In this document: positions 14,624-23,562 of the stretch, one piece after another
Layout of the letters: each line of letters begins with the position of its first letter
Position numbering within the stretch: the stretch's first letter is position 1
Program-made: the position numbers and the translations under genes
The notes under the pieces: model-generated
What the model was told of the DNA's origin: nothing
Seen by the model: only the letters and a program-made list of their open reading frames with translations
The model's database searches: none
Origin: Candidatus Nanogingivalis gingivitcus
GTDB taxonomy: Bacteria; Patescibacteriota; Saccharimonadia; Saccharimonadales; Saccharimonadaceae
Assembly: GCF_004151455.1 (NCBI RefSeq)
Contig: NZ_PRLK01000006.1
Coordinates: forward strand, 1-46,082
DNA length: 46,082 bases
Reading direction: 5' to 3'

Positions 14624-14652
14624 TTGACTTTTTTACTCGGATGGTGTAAAAT
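14624..14652 (+). promoter_or_regulatory. promoter of the infA-rpoA operon
   Basis: TTGACT (14624-14629), 17-nt spacer, TAAAAT (14647-14652), 11 nt before the infA ATG, giving a leader of about 4 nt. Between 14464 and 14623 there is only AT-rich DNA and no supported gene. Confidence 0.75.
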
Positions 14653-14663
14653 TTTATAGATTT

Positions 14664-14900
14664 ATGGCTCAGAAAGAAGTTATCAAGTTGGAAGGGAAAA
14701 TCGTAGAAGCGTTACCAAATACGCAGTTTAAGGTTGAACTCCAAAATGGGCATACAATCACCGCCCATATTAGCGGAAAAATGCGTAAAAACTATATCCG
14801 TTTAGTACAGGGTGATAGAGTGGAAGTAGAGTTGACCCCTTATGATCTCACGAAGGGAAGAATCAGCTTCCGACTCAGAGACGAAAAGCAAGTATCGTAA
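14664..14900 (+). CDS. infA: translation initiation factor IF-1
   Basis: The 78-residue product is a single S1-like OB-fold that binds the ribosomal A site during initiation. The family pattern is clear: [45 protein letters not shown], and the RISFRLRDE ending. Normal IF-1 is about 72 residues. It has a near-leaderless promoter. It heads a cluster with rpmJ, rpsM, rpsK, rpsD, rpoA and rplQ, the common order, but adk and map, which usually precede infA, are absent. Confidence 0.95.
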   Translation: MAQKEVIKLEGKIVEALPNTQFKVELQNGHTITAHISGKMRKNYIRLVQGDRVEVELTPYDLTKGRISFRLRDEKQVS

Positions 14901-14914
14901 TAACAAATATGGAA

Positions 14915-14952
14915 TGCCGTTATTATCATCTAACGGTAGTCTTATTATTTTT
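14915..14952 (+). terminator. hairpin between infA and rpmJ (possible attenuator)
   Basis: TGCCGTTA (14915-14922) pairs with TAACGGTA (14931-14938), one G-U pair, and is followed by a T-rich stretch ending in ATTTTT. It lies in the 107-nt infA-rpmJ gap and could reduce infA read-through. Confidence 0.45.
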
Positions 14953-15007
14953 ATGAGGAGCTTGCAGATAATATCAACCTAAAGGAATAAGGAGTTTTTT
15001 ACACTTT

Positions 15008-15124
15008 ATGAAAGTTCGTGCAAGTGTTAAAAAAATCAGTCCTGATGACATTTTAGTGCGTCGTAAAGGTCGCCTACGTGTTATCAATAAGAAAAAACCT
15101 AAGAATAAGCAAAGGCAGGGTTAA
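15008..15124 (+). CDS. rpmJ: ribosomal protein bL36, zinc-free form
   Basis: A 38-residue ORF matches L36 from end to end: MKVRASVKK at the start, RRKGRLRVI in the middle and KNKQRQG at the end. Classical L36 binds zinc with three Cys and one His. Here those positions read S, D, N and N, so it is a C-minus form. In many bacteria C-minus L36 is a second, zinc-starvation copy; here it sits in the main operon slot before rpsM, so it is probably the normal copy. AAGGAG lies at about 14992-14997, spaced loosely from the ATG. Confidence 0.92.
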   Translation: MKVRASVKKISPDDILVRRKGRLRVINKKKPKNKQRQG

Positions 15125-15126
15125 GT

Positions 15127-15513
15127 ATGGCTCGAATCGCAGGTGTAACAATCCCAGCGGAAAAACAAGTATGGATTGCTCTTACCTATATATATGGTAT
15201 CGGCGAAACTACTTCAAGAACTATCCTTGCGGCGGCTAATATTGAGCCGACCACTCGGGTGAAAGATCTCACCGAGGCTGAAGAACAGAAGCTACGTGAA
15301 ATCATTGATAATGATTACACTGTAGAAGGTGATCTGCAACGCCTCGTGGCAAATAATATCAAACGTCTAAAAGACATTAACAATTATAAAGGTATGCGTC
15401 ATAAGACAGGTCTTCCTGTGAACGGACAGCGCACCCGTACAAATGCACGAACACGCAAGGGACGCGCAATTGCCGTTGGTGGAACGCAACCAAAAGCAGC
15501 AAGTAAGACCTAA
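15127..15513 (+). CDS. rpsM: ribosomal protein uS13
   Basis: The 128-residue product carries the S13 signature: [10 protein letters not shown], a helix-two-turns-helix around [31 protein letters not shown], and the [11 protein letters not shown] tail that reaches the P-site tRNA. It has an extra eight or so residues at the C-terminus. It starts 2 nt after rpmJ. It sits in the head of the small subunit. Confidence 0.96.
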   Translation: MARIAGVTIPAEKQVWIALTYIYGIGETTSRTILAAANIEPTTRVKDLTEAEEQKLREIIDNDYTVEGDLQRLVANNIKRLKDINNYKGMRHKTGLPVNGQRTRTNARTRKGRAIAVGGTQPKAASKT

Positions 15514-15534
15514 GATTAAGGAAGGAATAGGAAA

Positions 15535-15921
15535 ATGGCAGAAAAAGTTAGTCGTAAAAAACAGCGCCGATCTGTTCCATCAGGTCAAATGCACATTCAA
15601 GCTACTTTTAACAATACTATTATTACTTTTTCAGACAAAAAAGGTAATGTGTTAACAGCAGCAAGTGCAGGTGCTTGTGGCTTCCGTGGAAGCAAAAAAG
15701 GTACTGCATACGCAGCACAAGTTGCTACTGAAAAAGCAGCTGAAAATGCTAAGACTCTTTATGGTCTTGGTTCTGTAGATGTTTTCGTAAAAGGTGTGGG
15801 ACTTGGTCGTGATTCAGCGATCCGTTCATTATCAAACCTAGACATCTCAGTTGAAAGTATTAAAGATGTGACGGGTGTTCCACACGGTGGTGTTCGTCCA
15901 AAGAAAGCAAGGAGGGCTTAA
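15535..15921 (+). CDS. rpsK: ribosomal protein uS11
   Basis: The 128-residue product has the S11 core: HIQATFNNTIITFSD, SAGACGFRGSKKGTAYAAQ, and the conserved ending DVTGVPHGGVRPKKARR. It lies on the platform of the small subunit. A GGAAGGAATAGG purine-rich site precedes the ATG. It is cotranscribed between rpsM and rpsD. Confidence 0.96.
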   Translation: MAEKVSRKKQRRSVPSGQMHIQATFNNTIITFSDKKGNVLTAASAGACGFRGSKKGTAYAAQVATEKAAENAKTLYGLGSVDVFVKGVGLGRDSAIRSLSNLDISVESIKDVTGVPHGGVRPKKARRA

Positions 15922-15924
15922 TAA

Positions 15925-16542
15925 ATGGCACGAGATAGGTCTCCGATTGTTAAACAATCACGCCGTGAAGGCTATGCTCTTCATCCAAAAGCTACTAAGA
16001 TTATGGCGCGTAAAAGTGGTATTCCTGGACAACATTCAGGAAGCCGACAAGGTAAGCCAAGTCTTTATGCAATACAATTACGTGAAAAACAAAAAGTACG
16101 TCGTCTATACGGATTACTTGAAAAGCAATTCGCACGTTTAATGAAAGAAGCATCACGTAAAGATGGTCTAGCAGGTGAAAATCTTCTTCAACTTCTAGAG
16201 CAACGTCTTGACAATGTTATTTATCGTGCAGGGTTTGCTACTTCACGTCGTCAAGCTCGCCAATTAGTAAGCCATGGACATTTCATGCTTAATGGTAGAC
16301 GAGTAGACATTCCATCAATTCGCGTAAAAGCAGATGATGAAATTGTAGTACGTCCAAAAAGCCAAAAATCTGGTTACTTTACTAACTTACAGGATGTAGT
16401 TGCTAATACAAACCAACCTGCACTTAGCTGGTTGAAATCAGACAGTAGCAAAATGACTGTTAAAGTTACTGGTCTTCCAAAACGTGAAGAAGCAGAAGCC
16501 GGAATTAATGAACAGCTAATTGTTGAGTACTACTCACGATAA
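15925..16542 (+). CDS. rpsD: ribosomal protein uS4
   Basis: The 205-residue product binds 16S rRNA early in 30S assembly. GIPGQHSGSRQGKPSLYAIQLREKQKVRRLYGL and the S4 RNA-binding domain RLDNVIYRAGFATSRRQARQLVSHGHF (each read in pieces at about 30-60 and 93-119) identify it. The zinc-type CxxC found at the N-terminus of some S4 proteins is absent. AAGGAGGGC (15909-15917) lies in the end of rpsK, close to the ATG. Confidence 0.96.
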   Translation: MARDRSPIVKQSRREGYALHPKATKIMARKSGIPGQHSGSRQGKPSLYAIQLREKQKVRRLYGLLEKQFARLMKEASRKDGLAGENLLQLLEQRLDNVIYRAGFATSRRQARQLVSHGHFMLNGRRVDIPSIRVKADDEIVVRPKSQKSGYFTNLQDVVANTNQPALSWLKSDSSKMTVKVTGLPKREEAEAGINEQLIVEYYSR

Positions 16543-16565
16543 AGGGTAAGGAGCTAAAAGTTTAT

Positions 16566-17489
16566 ATGTCAAAATTAATTCATAATCCAGCGCTTGCTGA
16601 GATCCAAGATAATAGCGAAACTTCTGCAACTTTTGTAGTTAAGCCGCTAGAAGCTGGATACGGTAATACGCTTGGTAACAGCTTGCGTCGTGTTTTGCTT
16701 TCAAGCATTAACGGTGCTGCTGTGGTAGCATTCAAAATAGAAGGTGTAAGCCATGAATTTACAACTGTTGAAGGTGTTCGTGAAGACGTTGTAGATATTA
16801 TGCTAAACCTTAAAAATGTAAAATTTAAAGCACATACAGATAATCCTGTAGAATTAACTCTTGAAAAGAGTGGAGCAGGTATTATTACTGCTGGCGATAT
16901 TCAATCTAATGCAGATATGGAAGTGGTAAACCCAGACCAAGTTATTGCTACTATTGATGGTGAAAAAACTAAGTTTATAATGCACCTAGTAGTAGAATCT
17001 GGCCATGGATATAAAACTATAGAAGATTCTAGTGAAGATAGATTACATAGTGATATGATAGCTATAGATGCTATGTTCTCGCCAGTTTTACGTGTGCGTT
17101 ATAAAGTTGACAACACGCGTGTTGGACAAAATTCTAATCTTGATAGTCTTGAGATTACAATTGATACTGATGGTTCAATTTCACCTAGAGAAGCTTTCGA
17201 ACAAGCAGCTGCTATATTAGTAAACCAATATACTGCTTTAGCTGGATCTACTGAAGTTGCTCCAGCTCCTGCATTAGGAGAAGAAGCTGATGATGAAGCT
17301 AGTGAGCTTTATACACCAGTTGAAGATTTAAACTTGACAGCTCGAACAACAAATGCGCTTGTTAATAACAACATTCGCACCGTTCACGATTTAGTTAACC
17401 TTACCGAACAAGATTTGCGTGAACTTAAAGGCTTTGGAAGTAAAGCTCTAGATGAAGTAAATGATAAAATAGCGGAGTTAAATTTATAA
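16566..17489 (+). CDS. rpoA: RNA polymerase alpha subunit
   Basis: The 307-residue product has the N-terminal dimerisation domain (GYGNTLGNSLRRVLLSS at about 32-48; EGVREDVVDIMLNLK) and a C-terminal domain (about 238-307: EDLNLTARTTNALVNNN, ELKGFGSKALDEV) for DNA and activator contacts. An acidic linker near 230-240 joins them. It lies between rpsD and rplQ as in most bacteria. The stop is 1 nt before rplQ. Confidence 0.96.
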   Translation: MSKLIHNPALAEIQDNSETSATFVVKPLEAGYGNTLGNSLRRVLLSSINGAAVVAFKIEGVSHEFTTVEGVREDVVDIMLNLKNVKFKAHTDNPVELTLEKSGAGIITAGDIQSNADMEVVNPDQVIATIDGEKTKFIMHLVVESGHGYKTIEDSSEDRLHSDMIAIDAMFSPVLRVRYKVDNTRVGQNSNLDSLEITIDTDGSISPREAFEQAAAILVNQYTALAGSTEVAPAPALGEEADDEASELYTPVEDLNLTARTTNALVNNNIRTVHDLVNLTEQDLRELKGFGSKALDEVNDKIAELNL

Positions 17490-17490
17490 T

Positions 17491-17874
17491 ATGCACCGAC
17501 ATGGATATAAAGGGCGAAAATTTGGTCGTGAACGCGACCAACGCCGCGCACTCCTCAAAGGCTTGGCAACTTCGCTTGTCATTCATGGCAAGATTGAAAC
17601 TACTTTGCCGAAAGCCAAAGAGACATTGCGTTATACTGAAAAATTAATTACAAAGGCCAAAAAAGGTGATTTACATAACCGTAGACAAGTAATGGCAAAA
17701 CTTGGAAATATCGAAGTTGCTAATAAACTTGTTGATGTAATAGCACCACAACTTAAAAATAGAAATAGTGGTCACCTACGCATAGAACGAACTAGAGTTC
17801 GTCGTGGCGATGGCGCTGAAATGGCTATTATTGAGTTTGTTGACCAAATTAATCATGAAAGTGAGGATAAGTAA
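17491..17874 (+). CDS. rplQ: ribosomal protein bL17
   Basis: The 127-residue product starts MHRHGYKGRKFGRERDQRRA, the L17 hallmark, and has LKGLATSLVIHGKIETTLPKA and HLRIERTRVRRGDGAEMA later. It lies near the exit tunnel of the large subunit. It starts 1 nt after rpoA and its stop directly abuts rplM. In this genome it is joined to rplM-rpsI. Confidence 0.95.
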   Translation: MHRHGYKGRKFGRERDQRRALLKGLATSLVIHGKIETTLPKAKETLRYTEKLITKAKKGDLHNRRQVMAKLGNIEVANKLVDVIAPQLKNRNSGHLRIERTRVRRGDGAEMAIIEFVDQINHESEDK

Positions 17875-18321
17875 ATGGCTGTTAATGCAAAAACTTATTC
17901 ACAAAAACCAGTAGAAGTAGAAAGACGATGGGTTTTGATTGATGCAGAAACTGCACCAACACTTGGACGTTTGGCTACTGAAATTGCTACTTACTTAACA
18001 GGTAAAAATAAAGTTACTTACACACCACACACAGATGGTGGTGATTATGTAGTAGTTATTAATGCTGAAAAAGTAAAAGTAACTGGTAATAAAGAAGAAG
18101 ATAAGATGTACTACCGTCACAGTGGTTTCCCTGGTGGACTAAAAGAGGCATCTTTGAAGGAAGTTAGAGTTAAAGATGCTTCAATGATTATTGAAAAAGC
18201 AGTTAAAGGTATGCTTCCTAAAAATAAATTACAAGAAGAACGCATGAAACGTCTACGTGTTTATAACGGTAGTGAGCACAACCATGTAGCACAAAAACCT
18301 GAGAAAGTTGAGGTAAAATAA
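17875..18321 (+). CDS. rplM: ribosomal protein uL13
   Basis: The 148-residue product shows the L13 pattern: RRWVLIDAETAPTLGRLAT near the start, DYVVVINAEKVKVTGNKEEDKMYYRHSGFPGG in the middle (about 57-88), and AVKGMLPKNKLQEERMKRLRVY later. It is an early assembly protein of the 50S subunit. It begins immediately after the rplQ stop, with GTGAGGA just upstream. Confidence 0.95.
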   Translation: MAVNAKTYSQKPVEVERRWVLIDAETAPTLGRLATEIATYLTGKNKVTYTPHTDGGDYVVVINAEKVKVTGNKEEDKMYYRHSGFPGGLKEASLKEVRVKDASMIIEKAVKGMLPKNKLQEERMKRLRVYNGSEHNHVAQKPEKVEVK

Positions 18322-18322
18322 T

Positions 18323-18721
18323 ATGGCTGATACTAAGTATTTTTATGGTCTTGGTCGTCGTAAGTCTGCTACAGCACGTGCAAGACTATTTGCAGGAAAA
18401 GGTAACCTAACTATTAACGATAAGCCTGCATTGGAATATTTTTCAGGAAATAAAACTATGCTTGCTGAGGTTACTGACCCATTAGCACTAGTTCAAAAAC
18501 AGAATGAATATGACATTACTATAAAAGTTAATGGTGGTGGTCTTTCTGGACAAGTAGATGCGATTAAGCTTGCAATTTCAAAAGCTTTGACAGTTGCACA
18601 TGTTGATTTACGTCCTGTACTAAAGAAAGCAGAATTATTAAAACGTGATCCACGTGAAAAAGAACGCAAGAAGTATGGTCTTCGTTCTGCACGTAAAAGA
18701 GAGCAATTCTCAAAACGTTAA
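18323..18721 (+). CDS. rpsI: ribosomal protein uS9
   Basis: The 132-residue product has YGLGRRKSATARARLFAG at the start, VNGGGLSGQVDAIKLAISKAL in the core, and the tail RDPREKERKKYGLRSARKREQFSKR, whose final Lys-Arg reaches the P-site tRNA. It starts 1 nt after the rplM stop (TAATATG) and is the last gene of the infA-rpsI cluster, before a strong terminator. Confidence 0.96.
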   Translation: MADTKYFYGLGRRKSATARARLFAGKGNLTINDKPALEYFSGNKTMLAEVTDPLALVQKQNEYDITIKVNGGGLSGQVDAIKLAISKALTVAHVDLRPVLKKAELLKRDPREKERKKYGLRSARKREQFSKR

Positions 18722-18731
18722 AAGCTACGAT

Positions 18732-18764
18732 AAAAATAACTCCGGATGGAGTTATTTTTATTTT
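18732..18764 (+). terminator. terminator of the infA-rpsI operon
   Basis: A perfect 12-bp stem (18732-18743 with 18748-18759) with a GGAT loop is followed by ATTTTTT. Confidence 0.9.
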
Positions 18765-18801
18765 TTATTATAAAAATTATTAAATATTATCAATATTATA
18801 A

Positions 18802-18823
18802 AGCCCCTCAACTAGGAGGGGTA
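18802..18823 (-). terminator. terminator of the minus-strand 84-aa gene
   Basis: CCCCTC (18804-18809) / GAGGGG (18816-18821); on the minus strand it is followed by CTTTATAA. It lies 10 nt past the stop of the gene ending at 18833. Confidence 0.6.
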
Positions 18824-18832
18824 AGGAACACG

Positions 18833-19087
18833 CTAACGCACTACATGAACTACTTTAGTGACTTTTAGGTCACCTGTTGATATCATTTTATAAAAGATAT
18901 TGAAGATATTACCATTACTAGTTAGTTTAACCAAGCCTTTTTGAGAAGTGGCGTAATACCTGCTACCTTTTAAAATATGTTCAGACTCTTTGATGAGGTC
19001 TGATTCAGATGGGAAGATTTTATCCTTAAGATTATTCATCTTCTCTGCTTTAGTGTGAAATTGGTGATAATGTACTAATGGAACCAT
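18833..19087 (-). CDS. unknown 84-residue protein
   Basis: The ORF has an excellent Shine-Dalgarno on the minus strand (AAAGGAGGAATCTATT before ATG 19087) and its own terminator, so it is probably a real gene. The protein is soluble, with a His-rich start (VHYHQFHTKAEK), a Lys/Asp helix, and a strand-rich end (GLVKLTSNGNIFNIFYKMI ... VTKVVHVV). No family is recognised. It is the only gene on this strand between 7.4 and 27.7 kb. It lies opposite the secreted-protein module, with a divergent 220-nt gap. Confidence 0.6.
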   Translation of the reverse strand: MVPLVHYHQFHTKAEKMNNLKDKIFPSESDLIKESEHILKGSRYYATSQKGLVKLTSNGNIFNIFYKMISTGDLKVTKVVHVVR

Positions 19088-19217
19088 AATAGATTCCTCC
19101 TTTACTATTTGATAATTATAATTATACCATTAAAATATATAATTTGCAATAGTAAATTTATATTTTTATTACTAGTAGTTCTATTTATATAAGCTAAGTA
19201 ATAATATATTTATATAG

Positions 19218-19223
19218 TATAAT
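19218..19223 (+). promoter_or_regulatory. -10 box upstream of the secreted/pilus-like module
   Basis: TATAAT lies 85 nt before the start at 19308. It gives an AT-rich leader of about 75 nt, unlike the leaderless promoters elsewhere. No other supported feature lies in 19088-19307. Confidence 0.4.
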
Positions 19224-19307
19224 AATACCTTTACTAAAAATAGAAATATTGAAAAATAATTATGATTATGATTAAATAAGGGTATATTTTAGTAAGTGGG
19301 AGTTATT

Positions 19308-19769
19308 ATGAAAAACATTTTAAATAAAAAAAACATATTTAAAATAATATTAGTTTTGTCACTTGTTATACTGGCAAGCCATGGTTGGTTTATGTATTTA
19401 ACAGTACCAAAAAATTATGTAGGGTCAGTTTGCAATAATAAAGTAATAGAGGAATATAATAATTTAATCCAAGATGGTAATAAGCTAGATAAAGAAGCTA
19501 AAGGTTTTGAAGATAGAGTGATAGCTATGAAGAATTATAGCAAAGATTCTAACTGCGTACTTATTTCTTTAAGAATGAATGAATACCTTAAGAATGAAGA
19601 TAAATATAAAAAAGATTTAGAAAATCTTAAAGACCTAGTAAATAAAAATCAATCCCCTAGTATTAAGAATAAAGGTATAGATAGTCTTGATAATTTAATT
19701 CAGAATGCTAATTTTTCTAATAACGACGATTACTATATAGATGCAGGTGAGTTAAATGACAAAAAATAA
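19308..19769 (+). CDS. small membrane-anchored extracytoplasmic protein
   Basis: I place the start at ATG 19308, since GGGAG lies at 19298-19302; the in-frame GTG at 19296 overlaps that site. The 153-residue product has a basic N-terminus, one membrane helix (about 11-31), and an outer part rich in K, N and D with helical stretches and two Cys (GSVCNN, DSNCVL) that may pair. No family is recognised. Its end overlaps the 834-residue gene by 14 nt, so the two are coupled. It probably acts with that surface protein. Confidence 0.6.
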   Translation: MKNILNKKNIFKIILVLSLVILASHGWFMYLTVPKNYVGSVCNNKVIEEYNNLIQDGNKLDKEAKGFEDRVIAMKNYSKDSNCVLISLRMNEYLKNEDKYKKDLENLKDLVNKNQSPSIKNKGIDSLDNLIQNANFSNNDDYYIDAGELNDKK

Positions 19770-22260
19770 AATAGTTATATTAGGTAGTGGGTTATTATGT
19801 ACTATTTTTGTTAGTTTTACTATGACGTTATTTAATAGTAATTATGCTAGTGCGTCAGTTATAAGCGGAATAAAAGATGATTTGCGTAGTCTAGATGGTA
19901 GAACTGAAGCTTCCGGACATACCCTGCATTGGTTTACCCTTCCTGGCAAGCCTATTGATAGGGATAGCGACGCAATTGAAATACCGGATAATTTTAATAA
20001 GGTGACTGTTCAGCTTAGAACTATTGCTTATACCCATAAAAATAGTAGATATATCCCTGCAACATCATACTCTACTAATATTAGAAAAGGTATTGGCCTG
20101 TATGCAGACAGGATAAAAAATATCGATTTCAATGCTAAAGACGTAGGTAAAGGAAAAATCGTTGAGATTGGTAGACGGCCAGCGCCAGGTAATTTTACTA
20201 CCGAAGCTGAGTATAGAAGAAACTACCTTACTTTAGAACTTGATATTAGAGGTATAGGAAGAAGTGGTGAAGTTGTTGCTATGCCTATACCTATATTTTC
20301 CTGTTACCATACAAGGGGGCTATTCAATTTATCTGGAATAGATAATGGTGATGAATGGGAAGGTCAACTTATAGACGGCCGTGCAAGATGTAATTCTTCT
20401 GATTATATATTAAAAATTAAACGCTTGCCAACTATTCCACCCCCACCAGCATCAGAAAGCTCTCATGCTAAAACTTTAATATCAGTTAATGATAATGGCA
20501 ATAAAAAGAGTATTTATGATAGAAATTGGAGTGAACAAAACCTATTAGCACCAGTAGGTAAGAACTTAATGTTCTACCACTCTGTTTATGATGGTGTAGG
20601 CTATAAAGATGATACTAGGTCGAACTGGTCATGGAATACTAGACTAGGAGCCGTTAACTCTGGCCTAGAAAAAACAGGAAGAGGAACTGTTGTTCGGCAA
20701 GGAAATATTCACGAAACGCTAAGGAATAGTCGAAGTAATAGTAGTTCTATGACTATAAAACCAAACCAAGCAGGTCAAACTATTTGTGATAGCATTAACT
20801 ATCGAGCTGAGCATTTTAGGTATATATATGAATATAAAGAACGAAAAGAAAATGGAGAAGTTGTAGGATACGATTTGCAAAAACATGAGGAGCGTAACCC
20901 AGAAAGTGTAGATGTGCATTCTACCCCTAGATGTGCTTATGTGCCTTATGATTATGAATTAAAATTATGCTTAGCATCCTTATCAACAACACCTCAAGTT
21001 TATTGTGGAGGTTCAGACATACCAACTGAATCAAATAAAGAAATCCCAATAGATCCAAATATAGAGAATAAAGGAAGTACACCAACGCCTTCAAATACTA
21101 AATGGAAAATTACTCAATGGAGAGTTTCAGAAGATAATGAGAATATCCCTGTAGGGAAGGGAGGAGATGATAATAATGGTAAAAATACTTGCCAGTATTA
21201 TAGTGAAGTATTTGCTGGAAATATAAGAGACTGCAAGGTTACTAACGAGGGTGAAAAAAGCATACCTATTGGTGACAGTTATTTTGATAGTAAAAAAATA
21301 GTAGTGCCAAATAATGCTAAAGTTGGCGAGAGATATTGTATAGGTTTGTCTGTATCTCCTTATTCATTAAAGCAAAATGAAGATAAAGCTAAACAGGATA
21401 GTAAGATAGGTAAAGAATGGCGACATGCTGCACCTATTTGTATGTTAGTTGTTAAAAAGCCTAAGGTGCAAGTATGGGGAAACGGTATATATACACGTGG
21501 TGGAATAAAGACAAGTACAACAGTTGTGTCGGGCAAGACGCTTGGTTCTTGGGTAGAATATGATGCTTTTTCGGCTAAAAGTATTAAAGGATTTAAATCT
21601 GAATCGTCTTATACAACAAATAATTTGACATTTACTAACAATATTCATCATTTAGGTAACTGGGGGGTGTGGAATAGTATTTCTACAGCTAACTATATAG
21701 AAAATGGTGTTAGAGCTAAATTTGGTAGGAATAGCAAGAACGATCCAGTAAATAAAGTAGAAGTAGAAGAATACAGAGGAAATTATACTTTGAATGGCTT
21801 GGACGGTAATAACAAACCTGACGGATGGACGAGTGTAATTTACGCTGATAATATTAAAATAAATGGTGATATTATAAATAAGAATCCTGCAGATAATAAT
21901 ATTACTAATATTCAGCAAAAAATTATTATTGCTAATAATATCTATATAGATCCAAGGGTTAAAAGGATTGATGCGTGGTTGATAGCTAAAAATGATTTAA
22001 TTACATGTACTGAAAATAATGCTAGTTTTAAGACAAAAGTATCAAATAAAACATGTAATAATGAGCTAAAAATTAATGCAGGGGTAGTGGCTAAAAATAT
22101 TCATTCTTGGAGAACATATGGAAGTGAAAACGGAATGATGGAAAAACCTGCTGAAATATATAACCAACGAGCAGATGCTTATATGTGGTCATATAGTAAA
22201 GGGTCTGGTGATAACCATATAGTTACTACTTATACTAAAGAATTGCCAGTGAGGTATTAA
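19756..22260 (+). CDS. large secreted surface protein of a pilus-like operon
   Basis: The 834-residue product has a signal peptide or anchor (about 5-35, ending ASAS), then a mosaic of beta-rich regions. One region has several Cys (about 170-215, 345-420, 490-560). The C-terminal 250 residues begin KVQVWGNGIYTRGG and end with IDAWLIAKNDLITC, INAGVVAKNIHSWRTYG and PAEIYNQRADAYMW. This ending gives the impression of a repeated beta-helix or bactofilin-like surface module seen in CPR pilus loci; that link is from memory. It is followed after 4 nt by a PilX-like gene, so it may be displayed on or near type IV pili. Confidence 0.55.
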   Translation: MTKNKIVILGSGLLCTIFVSFTMTLFNSNYASASVISGIKDDLRSLDGRTEASGHTLHWFTLPGKPIDRDSDAIEIPDNFNKVTVQLRTIAYTHKNSRYIPATSYSTNIRKGIGLYADRIKNIDFNAKDVGKGKIVEIGRRPAPGNFTTEAEYRRNYLTLELDIRGIGRSGEVVAMPIPIFSCYHTRGLFNLSGIDNGDEWEGQLIDGRARCNSSDYILKIKRLPTIPPPPASESSHAKTLISVNDNGNKKSIYDRNWSEQNLLAPVGKNLMFYHSVYDGVGYKDDTRSNWSWNTRLGAVNSGLEKTGRGTVVRQGNIHETLRNSRSNSSSMTIKPNQAGQTICDSINYRAEHFRYIYEYKERKENGEVVGYDLQKHEERNPESVDVHSTPRCAYVPYDYELKLCLASLSTTPQVYCGGSDIPTESNKEIPIDPNIENKGSTPTPSNTKWKITQWRVSEDNENIPVGKGGDDNNGKNTCQYYSEVFAGNIRDCKVTNEGEKSIPIGDSYFDSKKIVVPNNAKVGERYCIGLSVSPYSLKQNEDKAKQDSKIGKEWRHAAPICMLVVKKPKVQVWGNGIYTRGGIKTSTTVVSGKTLGSWVEYDAFSAKSIKGFKSESSYTTNNLTFTNNIHHLGNWGVWNSISTANYIENGVRAKFGRNSKNDPVNKVEVEEYRGNYTLNGLDGNNKPDGWTSVIYADNIKINGDIINKNPADNNITNIQQKIIIANNIYIDPRVKRIDAWLIAKNDLITCTENNASFKTKVSNKTCNNELKINAGVVAKNIHSWRTYGSENGMMEKPAEIYNQRADAYMWSYSKGSGDNHIVTTYTKELPVRY

Positions 22261-22264
22261 AATT

Positions 22265-23464
22265 ATGGGTATTAAAAAATATAATTCTGGATCTGTTTCA
22301 ATGTTTGTGGTAATTATGACAAGTACCTTAATTGTCATAATGGCATCAAGCTTTGTAAAATTAATGAATCGTGACCAGCAAAGAGCTACCGAGCAAGATT
22401 TATCTCAATCTGCCTACGATAGCGCACAGGCTGGGGTGGAGGACGCTAAAAGGTTTATTGCTAAGTATAGTGCAGAGTGTGGAAGAGGTTTAAGGCTGGA
22501 TACTCGAGAATGTATTGATATGCAAAATGCTTTAAATAAATCTGACTCATGCAATATGTTAAATAGCGGTAATATTGGAGCTAAAGAGGGTGAAACGCAA
22601 ATTCAAACAAGTGCATCTTCATCATCTCGCGACTCACAATTAAATCAAGCTTATACATGTGTTAAAATGCAATATGATACGGATGACTTTTTAGGGAAAT
22701 CTAGTACTCAGCAATCAAAAATGATACCTTTAAAAGGAAATAGAGATTTTAGGTATGTTAGGATATCTTGGCATAATGTAAATAATATGTCTAAGCCTGA
22801 CGAAAGCATTAACTTGCCGGAGGTTACTGGACATCCATCACGAATACAAACAGAGAGTCTTAGTAATTGGCAAAAAAATGCCACTAGGCCGGCAATGTTA
22901 AAAACGCAGTTCTTTGGCTATAAGAATGGCAGAAACATGTTAGAAAAAATGGATAGTTCGTTTTCCGATGATGGTGAAGGTTTAGATGAAGCGTTGCTAA
23001 TGCCAACTGATCCAAAATCAATATCAGCTAACTCACGATTTAACCTTCCTAATAATCGTAGAGATAATCCTACGAAATTAGAATACTTATATCCTGTTAG
23101 CTGTAATAAGAATTTACTAGCTGGTGGATATGCTTGCATGGTTACTATAGATCTTAATCATAACGTATTAACTGGAGACAACGCTTTCTTAAGGCTTCTT
23201 CCTATTTATAGAGATACAGATTTTAAAATTGAGCTATTAGATGAAAGGCAAAGAATAGTTAAATTTAATGGTGTTCAACCAAAAGTAGATTCTACAGGTA
23301 GGGCAAATGATAGATTTAGAAGAGTTGAAAGTAGATTAGAATTTAATGATTCTAACATCCCTGTTCCTGATTTTGCTGTAGAATCAGAAGATACTAGTCA
23401 ACCGTTTTGTAAATCTTTCTGGGTGAGTCATTTGAAGAACGGTGGATGGGAATGTAAACTCTAA
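22265..23464 (+). CDS. PilX-like pilus-associated protein
   Basis: The 399-residue product begins with a short basic leader (MGIKKYNSGS) and a hydrophobic helix (about 9-29), then QSAYDSAQAGVEDAKRFIA (about 47-65). PilX-type minor pilus proteins show the same SA..AGVEDAKR pattern after the membrane helix. The rest is a soluble domain with several Cys (C72, C83, C95 and others) and no recognised fold. It is probably exposed outside the membrane. The preceding gene ends 4 nt upstream, and a terminator follows. No pilin, PilB or PilC genes are in the window. Confidence 0.65.
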   Translation: MGIKKYNSGSVSMFVVIMTSTLIVIMASSFVKLMNRDQQRATEQDLSQSAYDSAQAGVEDAKRFIAKYSAECGRGLRLDTRECIDMQNALNKSDSCNMLNSGNIGAKEGETQIQTSASSSSRDSQLNQAYTCVKMQYDTDDFLGKSSTQQSKMIPLKGNRDFRYVRISWHNVNNMSKPDESINLPEVTGHPSRIQTESLSNWQKNATRPAMLKTQFFGYKNGRNMLEKMDSSFSDDGEGLDEALLMPTDPKSISANSRFNLPNNRRDNPTKLEYLYPVSCNKNLLAGGYACMVTIDLNHNVLTGDNAFLRLLPIYRDTDFKIELLDERQRIVKFNGVQPKVDSTGRANDRFRRVESRLEFNDSNIPVPDFAVESEDTSQPFCKSFWVSHLKNGGWECKL

Positions 23465-23480
23465 AAAAATCACATATATA

Positions 23481-23512
23481 AATAATGCCGGTATAATTAC
23501 TGGCATTATTTT
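23481..23512 (+). terminator. terminator after the PilX-like gene
   Basis: AATAATGCC (23481-23489) pairs with GGCATTATT (23502-23510), followed by TT. The T-tract is short. Confidence 0.7.
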
Positions 23513-23527
23513 AAGATATGTTACATC

Positions 23528-23556
23528 TTGTTAAAAGTTGCCATTAGCGTTATAAT
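23528..23556 (+). promoter_or_regulatory. leaderless promoter of ftsA
   Basis: TTGTTA (23528-23533), exactly 17 nt, TATAAT (23551-23556), then 6 nt to the ftsA ATG at 23563. No Shine-Dalgarno. Confidence 0.75.
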
Positions 23557-23562
23557 AAGTAT

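Noticed and set aside
15443..15655. Overlapping + strand ORFs inside rpsK/rpsD and other ribosomal genes
   Set aside because: They are out-of-frame shadows of well-conserved ribosomal genes and have no family resemblance.
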